A stretch of DNA of 64,000 bases from Microbacterium croceum (GTDB lineage: Bacteria; Actinomycetota; Actinomycetes; Actinomycetales; Microbacteriaceae). The position numbers and the translations under genes are program-made. The stretch is from the NCBI RefSeq assembly GCF_023091245.1, contig NZ_JAHWXN010000001.1, positions 496,001 through 560,000 on the forward strand, in the 5' to 3' direction. Positions 43,580 through 51,984 of the stretch are shown piece after piece; position 1 is the first letter of the stretch, and each line of letters opens with the position of its first letter. Under the pieces are notes generated by a model. The model ran no database searches, was not told the origin of the DNA, and saw only the letters and a program-made list of their open reading frames with translations.

Positions 43580-45070
43580 GTGTTCACGGCAACTGGAGAC
43601 GACTGGGCGGATCGCGCTGCGACCCTGCGCCTGCGCACCCGCATGTTCATCGACGGCTGCTGGGAGGCCGGTTCGGCCGAACCCCTCACCCCGACGAGCC
43701 CCCGCGACGGACGGATCCTCCCCGAGGTCTCTGCGGCATCGGTCGCCGACGTCGACCGGGCTGTGCGCTCCGCACGCCGCGCCTTCGACTCCGGCGTGTG
43801 GTCGCGCATCGCGCCCCGCGAGCGCGGACAGCTGCTCATCGCGTTCGCGCAGAAGATCCACGACAACGCCGAGGAGCTCGCCCTCACCATCTCGCTCGAG
43901 ATGGGCAAGCCCGTGCGCGAGGCGCTGCAGACCGAGCTCCGCGCGGTCGTGAACTGCTTCCGCTGGTACGGCGAGGCCGCCGACAAGGTCCTCGACGAGA
44001 TGCCCGTCACCGCGCCGGACAGCCTGGCGCTCGTCACCCGCGAGCCGGCCGGTGTCGTCGCGGCCGTCGTGCCCTGGAACTTCCCCCTCACGATGACCGC
44101 GTGGAAGCTCGCCCCCGCACTCGCCGTCGGCAACAGCGTCGTGCTCAAGCCCGCCGAGCACACCACCTTCTCGGCGCTCCGCCTCGCGGAGCTCGCCCAC
44201 GAAGCCGGCATCCCCGCCGGCGTGCTCAACGTCACCCCCGGCGCCGGACACATCGCCGGCCGTGCGCTCGGCGAGCACGACGACGTCGATGTCGTGACCT
44301 TCACGGGCTCGCCCGAGGTCGGCCGACGCTTCCTCGGCTACTCCGCCGCATCAAACGGCAAGCGCGTCTGGCCCGAGCTCGGCGGCAAGACCGCGAGCCT
44401 GGTGCTGCCGGATGCCGACCTCGAGAACGCGGTGCGCGCCACCGCCGACGGCTGCTTCTACAACCAGGGGCAGATGTGCACGGCATCGTCCCGCCTGCTG
44501 GTGCCGCGCTCGCAGCACGAGCGCGCGCTGGAGATCGCCGCCGATGTGGCGAGGAACAGCCTCCCTGCCGACCCCTTCGACGTCACCACCTCGATGGGCG
44601 CGATCGTCAGCGAGAAGCAGCTCGCCGGGATCACCGGATTCGTGGCGCGCGCCCAGGCCGAAGGCGGGGTGCTCGCCGCCGGCAGCGCTGAGCGGTTCCA
44701 CGCCGTCGACGGCGGCAGCTACTTCGCCCCGGTCGTGCTCGGCGTCACCCCGGAGCACGAGGTGGCCCAGCGCGAGGTCTTCGGCCCCGTGCTCTCCGTG
44801 ATCGCCTACGACGACGTGGAGGACGCCCTGGCGATCGCCAACGGCACCGAGTTCGGGCTGGCCGCGGCGCTGTGGAGCAACGACCTGAACGCCGTGCACA
44901 CGCTCTCGCGCCGACTGCGCGCCGGGATCGTCTGGGTCAACTGCTTCGAAGAGGGCGACATGACGATCCCCTTCGGCGGGGTCAAGGGCTCCGGCTTCGG
45001 TCGCGACAAGAGCCTGCACGCCATGGAGAAGTTCACCGACCTGAAGACCACCTGGATCGCGCTCTCATGA
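43580..45070 (+). CDS. Aldehyde dehydrogenase (PuuC/GabD-like)
   Basis: This 496-residue NAD(P)-dependent enzyme has [19 protein letters not shown], the catalytic Glu in WPELGGKTAS and the Cys in NQGQMCTASSRL. It is closest in pattern to gamma-glutamyl-aminobutyraldehyde or betaine-aldehyde dehydrogenases. GTG 43580 has GGAGAGG upstream. Its stop overlaps the start of a PuuD-like amidohydrolase gene, which supports a role in polyamine or amino-aldehyde breakdown. It is the first gene of an operon running to 50082. Confidence 0.92.
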   Translation: MFTATGDDWADRAATLRLRTRMFIDGCWEAGSAEPLTPTSPRDGRILPEVSAASVADVDRAVRSARRAFDSGVWSRIAPRERGQLLIAFAQKIHDNAEELALTISLEMGKPVREALQTELRAVVNCFRWYGEAADKVLDEMPVTAPDSLALVTREPAGVVAAVVPWNFPLTMTAWKLAPALAVGNSVVLKPAEHTTFSALRLAELAHEAGIPAGVLNVTPGAGHIAGRALGEHDDVDVVTFTGSPEVGRRFLGYSAASNGKRVWPELGGKTASLVLPDADLENAVRATADGCFYNQGQMCTASSRLLVPRSQHERALEIAADVARNSLPADPFDVTTSMGAIVSEKQLAGITGFVARAQAEGGVLAAGSAERFHAVDGGSYFAPVVLGVTPEHEVAQREVFGPVLSVIAYDDVEDALAIANGTEFGLAAALWSNDLNAVHTLSRRLRAGIVWVNCFEEGDMTIPFGGVKGSGFGRDKSLHAMEKFTDLKTTWIALS

Positions 45071-45825
45071 CCCGCCCGTTCGTCGGCATCACCACGTGGC
45101 GCCGCTTCATCGACACCGACCTGGGTGCAGGGCGCCCTGCGCACAGCCTGGGCACCGAGTATTCCGCACCCTTCGAGGCCGCGGGCGCAGCCGTCGTGCT
45201 GCTGCCGCCGACCGCAGGGGTCGATGAGGTGCTCGACCGCCTGGACGGACTCGTGCTCTCGGGCGGCGAAGACGTGCACCCCGCCCGCTACGGTGCCCAG
45301 CCGCAACCCGAGAAGACCTACGACCCGGCTCGCGACGAATTCGAGATCGCGCTCGCGCTCGGCGCCCGCGAGCGCGGCCTTCCCGTGCTGGCGATCTGCC
45401 GCGGCCTCCAGGTGAGCAACATCGCATTCGGCGGCTCGCTCATCGTCGACATCCCCTCGACCGAAGACCACCACCCCGTGCGCGGTGCCGATGAGCAGCT
45501 CTCGGCCCGGCATCCGGTCTCGTTCGCGTCGGACAGCCGGCTCGCGGCACTCTACGGCGTGCGCGAACGCGTCGTGAACACCATCCACCACCAGTCCGTC
45601 GACATCCCCGCCCCCGGTCTGCGCCCCGTCGCGTGGGCGCCGGACGGGATCGTCGAAGCGGTCGAAGCCGACGGCGACTGGCCCTTCTGGGCCGTGCAGT
45701 GGCACCCCGAGAAGATGATCGACCCCGTCGAGGCCGCAGAGGAGCTCCCGCTGTTCGCGGCGTTCGTCTCGGCCGCCCATGAACGAGCAGCGGAACACGC
45801 CGCTGCGGAGAAAGGAACACGATGA
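45067..45825 (+). CDS. Gamma-glutamyl-gamma-aminobutyrate hydrolase family protein (PuuD-like)
   Basis: This 252-residue class I glutamine-amidotransferase-fold protein opens with PFVGITTWR, then LVLSGGEDVHPARYG, the nucleophile elbow AICRGLQ (Cys) and the catalytic His-Glu in VQWHPEKM. PuuD enzymes release GABA from gamma-glutamyl-GABA; related proteins act on other gamma-glutamyl compounds. ATG 45067 overlaps the dehydrogenase stop. With the dehydrogenase it makes the last two steps of a gamma-glutamylated polyamine route, but no PuuA or PuuB homologue lies in the window. Confidence 0.92.
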   Translation: MTRPFVGITTWRRFIDTDLGAGRPAHSLGTEYSAPFEAAGAAVVLLPPTAGVDEVLDRLDGLVLSGGEDVHPARYGAQPQPEKTYDPARDEFEIALALGARERGLPVLAICRGLQVSNIAFGGSLIVDIPSTEDHHPVRGADEQLSARHPVSFASDSRLAALYGVRERVVNTIHHQSVDIPAPGLRPVAWAPDGIVEAVEADGDWPFWAVQWHPEKMIDPVEAAEELPLFAAFVSAAHERAAEHAAAEKGTR

Positions 45826-46292
45826 CCAAGCAGGTCTTCCTCGAGTACGAGAACGGCGTCCGCGCCGTCGCCACCCTGTTCGAGGACCTCGCCCCTCGCA
45901 CGTGCGAGGCCATGTGGGGTGCGCTGGAGAAGCCGGTCACCATGCAGGCGATGCACGCGATGTACGCCGGACCCGAGGTCATGGTCGGCCTCCCCGAAGA
46001 GGCACAGAACTTCGACCCCGAGAAGGTGCCGTTCGAGAACCAGCAGGTCGTGCCCGCACCGGGAGATCTGCAGTGGTACTGGCAGCGTCCGATGCAGATG
46101 GGCGGCCTGCCGTTCGAGTGGTACGAGATCGGAGTCTTCTACGATCGTGGTGCACGTACTCTCGGCCCGCTCGGATGGACACCCGTCAACATCTGGGGCG
46201 GCATCACCGAAGGATTGGCGGAGTTCGCCAAGGAGAGCGCGGCGATCCGCATCGACGGAGCGAAGCAGCTCACCATCGGACGCCTGGTCTAG
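45822..46292 (+). CDS. DUF3830 family protein (cyclophilin-like fold)
   Basis: This 156-residue soluble protein shows the DUF3830 pattern: VATLFEDLAPRTCEAMW, EVMVGLPEEAQNF, PGDLQWYWQ and DRGARTLGPLGWTPVN. The N-terminal part recalls the cyclophilin-like beta-barrel proposed for this family. The function is unknown; members cluster with ABC importers and amidohydrolases. ATG 45822 overlaps the PuuD-like stop, so it is translated as part of the same operon. A small-molecule-binding or chaperone-like role for the substrate is a guess. Confidence 0.85.
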   Translation: MTKQVFLEYENGVRAVATLFEDLAPRTCEAMWGALEKPVTMQAMHAMYAGPEVMVGLPEEAQNFDPEKVPFENQQVVPAPGDLQWYWQRPMQMGGLPFEWYEIGVFYDRGARTLGPLGWTPVNIWGGITEGLAEFAKESAAIRIDGAKQLTIGRLV

Positions 46293-46332
46293 GCGTCCAT
46301 TCCGTGCTGGACCCATCCCGAAGGAGCAGTGC

Positions 46333-47412
46333 ATGAATACCCGCAGAATTCTCACGACCGGAGCGCTCGTCGCCGCCGGAGCCCTCGTCCTCGCCAGCTG
46401 TGCAGCCGGTGACGACACCACCGCAGGCGGCGACAAGGAGTTCGCCGGCGAGACCATCGTCGTCACCTCGTTCGGTGGCGACTGGGAGAAGGCCTTCATC
46501 GAGGCCGTCGTCGATCCCTTTGAGGAGGAGACCGGCGCCAAGGTCGAGCTGATCACGCTCTACAGCGCCGATGCCCTCGCGCAGGTCACCGCCCAGAAGG
46601 CGAGCCCGCAGATCGACGTCGTGCACTTCTCCGGTGGCCAGGAGTTCACCGCGGCCCAGGACGGGCTCATCGCCCCGATCGCGGCCGACGAGCTCTCGGA
46701 GTCCGGCGACCTCATCGACCTCGCCACCGCCGGTCTCGAGCGCGGCGAAGGGCCCGTCATCCAGCTCGCCCCGATCGGGCTGGTCTACAACACCGAGGCC
46801 GACGCGCCCGCGCCGACCTCGTGGCTCGACCTGTTCGACGATGCCTACGCTGGGCACGTCGCGCTCACGGACTTCTCGAACACGTACGGCGTGCTCTCCA
46901 TGCTCCGTGTCGCGGATGCCCTCGGCGGCGGCATCGACGACCCGTCGCAGGCGATCGCCGACCTCGGTGCCCTGGCATCGTCCGGTGACGCGATCGTCGT
47001 GCCCACCTCGCCCGACCTGCAGACCGCGTTCGCCCAGCGCGCGACGTGGATCGCCCCCTACGCGATGGACTACGCGGGGACCCTGCAGGATGCAGGCCTC
47101 CCGGTCGAGTTCATCGTTCCGGAGGAGGGCGCCACGGCATCCCTCATCACGGCCAACGTGGTCGAAGGACGGGACAACCCCGACCTCGCCAAGCTCTTCA
47201 TCGACTTCGAGCTGCGCCCCGAAGCGCAGACCGTCTTCGCGGAGAACATGCGGTACTCGCCGGTGAACACCAAGGCCGAGCTCTCGGGCGACGCCGCGGA
47301 TGCGGTGCTGACCGGTGACGAGCTCGACAACGTCGTGGTCTACGCGCCCGGCGACATCGCCGCCGACCGGCAGTCCTGGACCGACGAGTGGAATGCGCTG
47401 ATCACCAAATGA
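46333..47412 (+). CDS. ABC transporter substrate-binding lipoprotein, PotD-like (polyamine/family 1)
   Basis: This 359-residue lipoprotein has the lipobox LASC near residue 23. The mature part opens ETIVVTSFGGDWEKAFIEAVVDPFEEETG, typical of the PotD/putrescine-spermidine and related group, with IDVVHFSGGQEF and LIQLAPIGLVYNTE-type segments. AAGGAG lies upstream of ATG 46333. Its stop overlaps the first permease. The ligand is probably a polyamine or other cationic or gamma-glutamyl compound, given the genes upstream, but this is inference. Confidence 0.9.
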   Translation: MNTRRILTTGALVAAGALVLASCAAGDDTTAGGDKEFAGETIVVTSFGGDWEKAFIEAVVDPFEEETGAKVELITLYSADALAQVTAQKASPQIDVVHFSGGQEFTAAQDGLIAPIAADELSESGDLIDLATAGLERGEGPVIQLAPIGLVYNTEADAPAPTSWLDLFDDAYAGHVALTDFSNTYGVLSMLRVADALGGGIDDPSQAIADLGALASSGDAIVVPTSPDLQTAFAQRATWIAPYAMDYAGTLQDAGLPVEFIVPEEGATASLITANVVEGRDNPDLAKLFIDFELRPEAQTVFAENMRYSPVNTKAELSGDAADAVLTGDELDNVVVYAPGDIAADRQSWTDEWNALITK

Positions 47413-48236
47413 GCGTCCGAACCCGTAGGGAGCCCTGGCTCCTGCTCCTGCCGGCGATCGTGCTGCTCGCGCTCGCCTTCATCACCCCGGTGGCTGGCAT
47501 GCTCCTCATGAGCGTGCAATCGTCGGCAGGCGGGTTCACCCTCGACAACTTCACCCGGTTGTTCACGAGTGAATATCACCTCCAGGCGGCGCTGCGTTCG
47601 CTCCGCCTGGGGGTGATCCAGACGGTGATCACCCTCGTGCTGGCCATCCCGCTGTCGTACGTGATGGCGCGCGCCGGGTCGAAGGTGCGCTCCTTCCTCC
47701 TCATCGTCGTCATCCTGCCGCTCATGACCAGCGTCGTCGTGCGGACGTTCGGCTGGGTCGTGCTCATGGGGCCGTCGGGTCTGTTGATGAAGATCCCCGG
47801 CGCCGAGTTCCTGGTCGGCGGCACCCAGGGCTTCCTCGGCACCGAGACCGGTGTCGTGATCGCGATGGTGCAGGTGCTCCTGCCGTTCGCCGTGCTGAGC
47901 ATCCTCGGTGTGATCTCCGGCATCACCCCGCAGTTGGAGGAGGCGTCGCGCACGCTCGGCGCCGGCTTCTGGCGCACGCTCCGACACGTCGTCCTCCCCC
48001 TGGCGATCCCCGGCATCGTCGCCGGCGCCTCGCTCGTCTTCGTGCTCTCGGTGAGCTCGTTCATCACCCCCCGCTTCATCGGCGGGGCGCAGATCCCGGT
48101 GTTCGCCCAGACGATCTACGTCGACGCGACCACCAACCTGGACTGGTCGTTCGCGGCCGCGCAGGCCGTGCTGCTGTTCGCCGGCGTCATGCTCGTGCTC
48201 GCAGCGACGTCCCGACTCGGGAAGCAGAAGGTGTGA
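47409..48236 (+). CDS. ABC transporter permease, PotB-like
   Basis: This 275-residue membrane protein has six helices starting with WLLLLPAIVLLALAFITPVAGM and the EAA loop (LEEASRTLGAGFWRTLRHVVLPL) near 180-200, as in PotB/UgpA-type polyamine permeases. ATG 47409 overlaps the binding-protein stop (ATGA). Confidence 0.92.
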   Translation: MSVRTRREPWLLLLPAIVLLALAFITPVAGMLLMSVQSSAGGFTLDNFTRLFTSEYHLQAALRSLRLGVIQTVITLVLAIPLSYVMARAGSKVRSFLLIVVILPLMTSVVVRTFGWVVLMGPSGLLMKIPGAEFLVGGTQGFLGTETGVVIAMVQVLLPFAVLSILGVISGITPQLEEASRTLGAGFWRTLRHVVLPLAIPGIVAGASLVFVLSVSSFITPRFIGGAQIPVFAQTIYVDATTNLDWSFAAAQAVLLFAGVMLVLAATSRLGKQKV

Positions 48237-48238
48237 CC

Positions 48239-49039
48239 ATGGTCCGTTCCGTTCCGATCCTCGGCAGAGTCCTCGCCATCGTCCTCGGCGTCGTCGTGAC
48301 GCTGTACATGCTCGTCCCCCTCATGGTCGTCGCCGGTGCGTCGGTGGGCGAGAACCGCTTCCTCACGTTCCCGGGTCAGGGCTTCACGCTCGACTGGTAC
48401 GTCGAGGCACTCACCTCCGACACCTACCTGGAGCCCTTCCGGCTGAGCCTGCTGGTCGGCATCACGGTCGCGATCGTCGCCGCCTCCATCGGCACCGCCG
48501 CCGCGCTCGCCCTGACCCGCTTCAAGGTCCCCGGCGGTGCGGCGATCCAGGGGCTGCTGATGTCGCCGCTGACGATCCCCACGATCATCCTCGCGATCGG
48601 CGCCCTCTCGATCTCGTCCCTCACGATCGGCGCCCCGAACGTCGGGGTGCTGATCGCCATCCACGTGGTCATCGCCATCCCCTATGTCATGCGCACCGTC
48701 ACCGGTGTCATGACCAGAGCCGACCACTTCACCGAGGAGGCGGCCCGCACGCTCGGCGCCAGCGCCTGGAACCGCTACCGCCTGGTGGTGCTCCCCATCG
48801 CCCGCCCCGGCATCGCGGCCGGCGCGTTCTTCGCCTTCAACATCTCCTTCGACGATGCGGTCATCGCCCTCTTCCTGCGCACCCCGCAGCTCGAGACGCT
48901 GCCCATCGCCATCTACGGCCAGCTGGAGTTCAGCACGTCGCCCACCGTGGCGGCCGTCTCGACCCTCATGGTCCTGCTCACCGTCGTCCTCATGATCGTG
49001 CTCGAACGAATCATCGGCCTGGGAAGGTTGTTCGTCTGA
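48239..49039 (+). CDS. ABC transporter permease, PotC-like
   Basis: This 266-residue membrane protein is the second half of the channel. The EAA loop is EEAARTLGASAWNRYRLVVLP near 165-185, followed by NISFDDAVIALF, very like PotC. ATG 48239 has AAGG seven bases upstream. GTG 48233, overlapping the previous stop (GTGA), is an equally possible start two codons longer. Confidence 0.9.
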   Translation: MVRSVPILGRVLAIVLGVVVTLYMLVPLMVVAGASVGENRFLTFPGQGFTLDWYVEALTSDTYLEPFRLSLLVGITVAIVAASIGTAAALALTRFKVPGGAAIQGLLMSPLTIPTIILAIGALSISSLTIGAPNVGVLIAIHVVIAIPYVMRTVTGVMTRADHFTEEAARTLGASAWNRYRLVVLPIARPGIAAGAFFAFNISFDDAVIALFLRTPQLETLPIAIYGQLEFSTSPTVAAVSTLMVLLTVVLMIVLERIIGLGRLFV

Positions 49040-50082
49040 TGACAACACTCACCATCACCTCACTCACCAAGGACTTCAAGGGGACGTCGGTGCTCAAGGG
49101 CATCGACCTCTCGATGCAGTCGGGGGAGTTCGTCTCTCTGCTCGGCCCGTCAGGGTGCGGGAAGACGACGCTCCTCCGCTGCATCGCGGGGTTGGAGTCG
49201 CCCAGCGGCGGCACCATCGAGATCGCGGGAGAGGATGTCACGAAACTCCCTCCGGAGAAGCGCCACCTGGGCATGATGTTCCAGAGCTACGCGCTCTTCC
49301 CGCACATGAGCGTGGCAGAGAATGTGCGCTTCGGACTGCGGATGTCGGGCGAGAAGTCGAAGGCCGAGCAGAAGGAGCTGGCCGTGCGGGCGCTCGAACG
49401 GGTGCAGATGGGCCACCTGGCAGATCGGATGCCGGCACAGCTGTCCGGCGGTCAGCAGCAGCGCGTCGCGCTCGCCCGCGCCATCGCCTTCGAGCCCCGC
49501 GTGCTGCTGCTCGACGAGCCGCTGTCGAACCTCGACGCCCGCCTGCGGGAGGACATGCAGGTCGAGCTTAAGGAACTGCACCGCACGCTCGGCCTCACCA
49601 CCGTGTTCGTCACGCACGACCAGGAGGAGGCCATGAGCCTGTCCGACCGGATCGTGCTCATGAACGCCGGCGTGATCGAGCAGGAGGGTGCACCCGCCGA
49701 GCTCTACGGCGCACCGCGCACTCCCTTCGCGGCCGACTTCATCGGCGCGGCCAACCTTCTTCCGGCGACCCGCTCCGGTGCCGTCGCGACCCTCGACGGC
49801 ACTGCGGTCCAGGTGCCGCTGACCGGAGCCGGACCGGACGGTGCCGGAGAGGTCGTGCTGCGCCAGGAGGACCTGCGACTGTCGCCGGCCGTGGGGGCGG
49901 ATGCTCCCGTAGGCGTCGAGGTCGTCACGCACGTGTACCGCGGCGCCGACATCGTGTACATCGTCGAGCTCGCCGGTCGGCGGCTGCGCGTCGTCCGCCC
50001 GCGGCACGAAGAGCCGATCCCCGAGGGCGCCGCCGGCCTCGGCTGGCGCGACGGAGCCGTGCTCTGGATCGCGGCCGCCTGA
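49039..50082 (+). CDS. ABC transporter ATP-binding protein, PotA-like
   Basis: This 347-residue ATPase has Walker A GPSGCGKTT at about 36, FQSYALFPHMSVAENVRFGL, signature LSGGQQQR, Walker B LLLDEPLSNLD and H-loop VTHDQEEAMS. The C-terminal third is a TOBE-type regulatory domain, as in PotA/MalK. ATG 49039 overlaps the PotC-like stop by one base. It completes a self-contained importer and is the last gene of the operon. Confidence 0.93.
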   Translation: MTTLTITSLTKDFKGTSVLKGIDLSMQSGEFVSLLGPSGCGKTTLLRCIAGLESPSGGTIEIAGEDVTKLPPEKRHLGMMFQSYALFPHMSVAENVRFGLRMSGEKSKAEQKELAVRALERVQMGHLADRMPAQLSGGQQQRVALARAIAFEPRVLLLDEPLSNLDARLREDMQVELKELHRTLGLTTVFVTHDQEEAMSLSDRIVLMNAGVIEQEGAPAELYGAPRTPFAADFIGAANLLPATRSGAVATLDGTAVQVPLTGAGPDGAGEVVLRQEDLRLSPAVGADAPVGVEVVTHVYRGADIVYIVELAGRRLRVVRPRHEEPIPEGAAGLGWRDGAVLWIAAA

Positions 50083-50181
50083 CCCCCGGGTCCCGCCTTC
50101 CGGCCCCGGGCGCCTGGGCTCGGGCCCTCCCCCGACCACCGGGGCCTGCGGCCGAGCCGGTCGTGGTCATAGGATCGGCTC

Positions 50182-51942
50182 GTGGCCGCTGACGACGACG
50201 AACGCTCTCCCGTACCCGACACCTCCCGTCGCGGCTTCCTCAAGATGGGCGGTGCCGCACTGGCCGGCGCCGTCGTCGGCGGGGCGGGCGGAGCCGCGAT
50301 CGGCGCAGGCATGGCGGCGAACGGTCGCAGCGGTTTCGCCGCTGAGCCCGACCCCTTCGCCGCTCTCACTCCGCGCAAGGAGCCGGGTTTCGACCACATC
50401 GTCGTCGTGATGGGTGAGAACCGCTCGTTCGACAACCTCCTCGGCTACCTGTACTCGAAGGACACGCTGCCCGAGGGCGAGACCTTCGACGGGCTCGCGT
50501 TCGGCGACCACAGCAACACCGCTCCCGACGGCACCGCCGTGCCCGCGCATGTGCACACCGGCGACACCGATCGCATCATGAGCCTCCCCGACCCGGATCC
50601 TGGCGAGGAGTATCCGCACGTCAACACCCAGCTGTTCGACACGATCGACCCGGCCTCCAACGCAGACCTCTACGTCGACGGCATGCAGGCCCCGTTCAAC
50701 GCTCCGGCGCACGGCACGAAGGCGACCATGTCCGGGTTCCTCACCGACTACTTCGTCAATCTGCGCCGTCTACGCAAGGGCGTCGAGCCGTCGCTCGACG
50801 AGGCCCGGCACATCATGGGCTCCTTCTCCCCCGAGATGCTGCCGACGCTGTCGACCCTGGCCTCCGAGTTCGCGGTGTTCGACCACTGGTACGCCGGAGT
50901 GCCGTCGCAGACCTTCTGCAACCGCTCGTTCTTCCACGCTTCCACCTCGCACGGCTTCGTGACCAACCAGGCGGGTGGCGGCTACCGCAAGTGGCTCGAC
51001 GCACCCGCAGCGCCCACGGTCTTCAACCGCCTCGAGGATGCCGGCATCTCATGGAAGGTCTACATCGACAAGCTGCAGCTCGTCTCCTTCACCGGGATGC
51101 TGCACGCCGCCGTGCTCGAGAAGTACTGGCGTACCGAGCACTTCGGCACGATGGAGGACTTCTACGCCGACACCAGGAACGGAACGCTCCCGGCCTACGC
51201 GTTCATCGAGCCTCGCATGGTCTATGACCACAACGACTTCCATCCGCCGTTCGGCGAGGTGCGCGCGAGCGACGTCGACGGCTCCGAGATCTTCGACAGC
51301 GCGATCTCCGATGTGCGCGCCGGAGACCGGCTCATCCACGACATCTACGAGGCGGTGCGCACCAGTGCGTCGGCGAAGGGGTCGAACGCGGTCAACACCC
51401 TGCTGCTGATCACCTTCGACGAGCACGGCGGATGCTACGACCACGTGCCTCCGCCCTCCGCGACGAAGCCGACGCCCGACACCGGTCCCGGCGAGATGGG
51501 CTTCACGTTCGACCGCCTCGGATGCCGGGTACCGGCGATCGCGGTGTCGGCGTACACGAGACGCGGGACGATCATCCACGACGAGATGCATCACGGCTCG
51601 GTGACCGCGACCCTCTCGCGCCTGCACGGACTGAAGCCCCTGAACGACCGGGACGAGTCCGCGAACAACATCCTCGGCGTCGTGAATCTCGAACAGCCGC
51701 GGCATCCCGCCGACTGGCCGATCACGACCCCCGCCTACACCCCGCCGAACCCCGAGCAGAATCCGCCGCATCCGGGCGAGAAGGATCAGCAGAAGCCGCT
51801 CACTCCCCCCGCGCGCGGACTGCTCGGACTGCTGATCGCCCGCTACGGGCGCCCCGATGAGCCGGAGCCGGAGACCTTCGCGGACGCCTACCGACTGCTG
51901 CACGAGCACGGTGAGGAGTTGTTCGGTCCGCCGAAGGGCTGA
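50182..51942 (+). CDS. Tat-exported phosphoesterase / phospholipase C family protein
   Basis: This 586-residue enzyme belongs to the phosphoesterase superfamily of acid phosphatases and phospholipase C (alkaline-phosphatase fold). TSRRGFLKM at 15-23 is a twin-arginine export signal followed by a hydrophobic stretch. Motifs are HIVVVMGENRSFDNLLG, the HDM-like FAVFDHWYAGVPSQTFCNR, and ITFDEHGGCYDHVPPP. GTG 50182. It likely cleaves phosphoesters or phospholipids outside the cell. It stands alone, 100 bases past the PotA-like gene; that gap is GC-rich with no gene. Confidence 0.9.
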   Translation: MAADDDERSPVPDTSRRGFLKMGGAALAGAVVGGAGGAAIGAGMAANGRSGFAAEPDPFAALTPRKEPGFDHIVVVMGENRSFDNLLGYLYSKDTLPEGETFDGLAFGDHSNTAPDGTAVPAHVHTGDTDRIMSLPDPDPGEEYPHVNTQLFDTIDPASNADLYVDGMQAPFNAPAHGTKATMSGFLTDYFVNLRRLRKGVEPSLDEARHIMGSFSPEMLPTLSTLASEFAVFDHWYAGVPSQTFCNRSFFHASTSHGFVTNQAGGGYRKWLDAPAAPTVFNRLEDAGISWKVYIDKLQLVSFTGMLHAAVLEKYWRTEHFGTMEDFYADTRNGTLPAYAFIEPRMVYDHNDFHPPFGEVRASDVDGSEIFDSAISDVRAGDRLIHDIYEAVRTSASAKGSNAVNTLLLITFDEHGGCYDHVPPPSATKPTPDTGPGEMGFTFDRLGCRVPAIAVSAYTRRGTIIHDEMHHGSVTATLSRLHGLKPLNDRDESANNILGVVNLEQPRHPADWPITTPAYTPPNPEQNPPHPGEKDQQKPLTPPARGLLGLLIARYGRPDEPEPETFADAYRLLHEHGEELFGPPKG

Positions 51943-51984
51943 CGCCGTCACCGGACGACCTGTCGTACCCGACTCGACGAAGGA

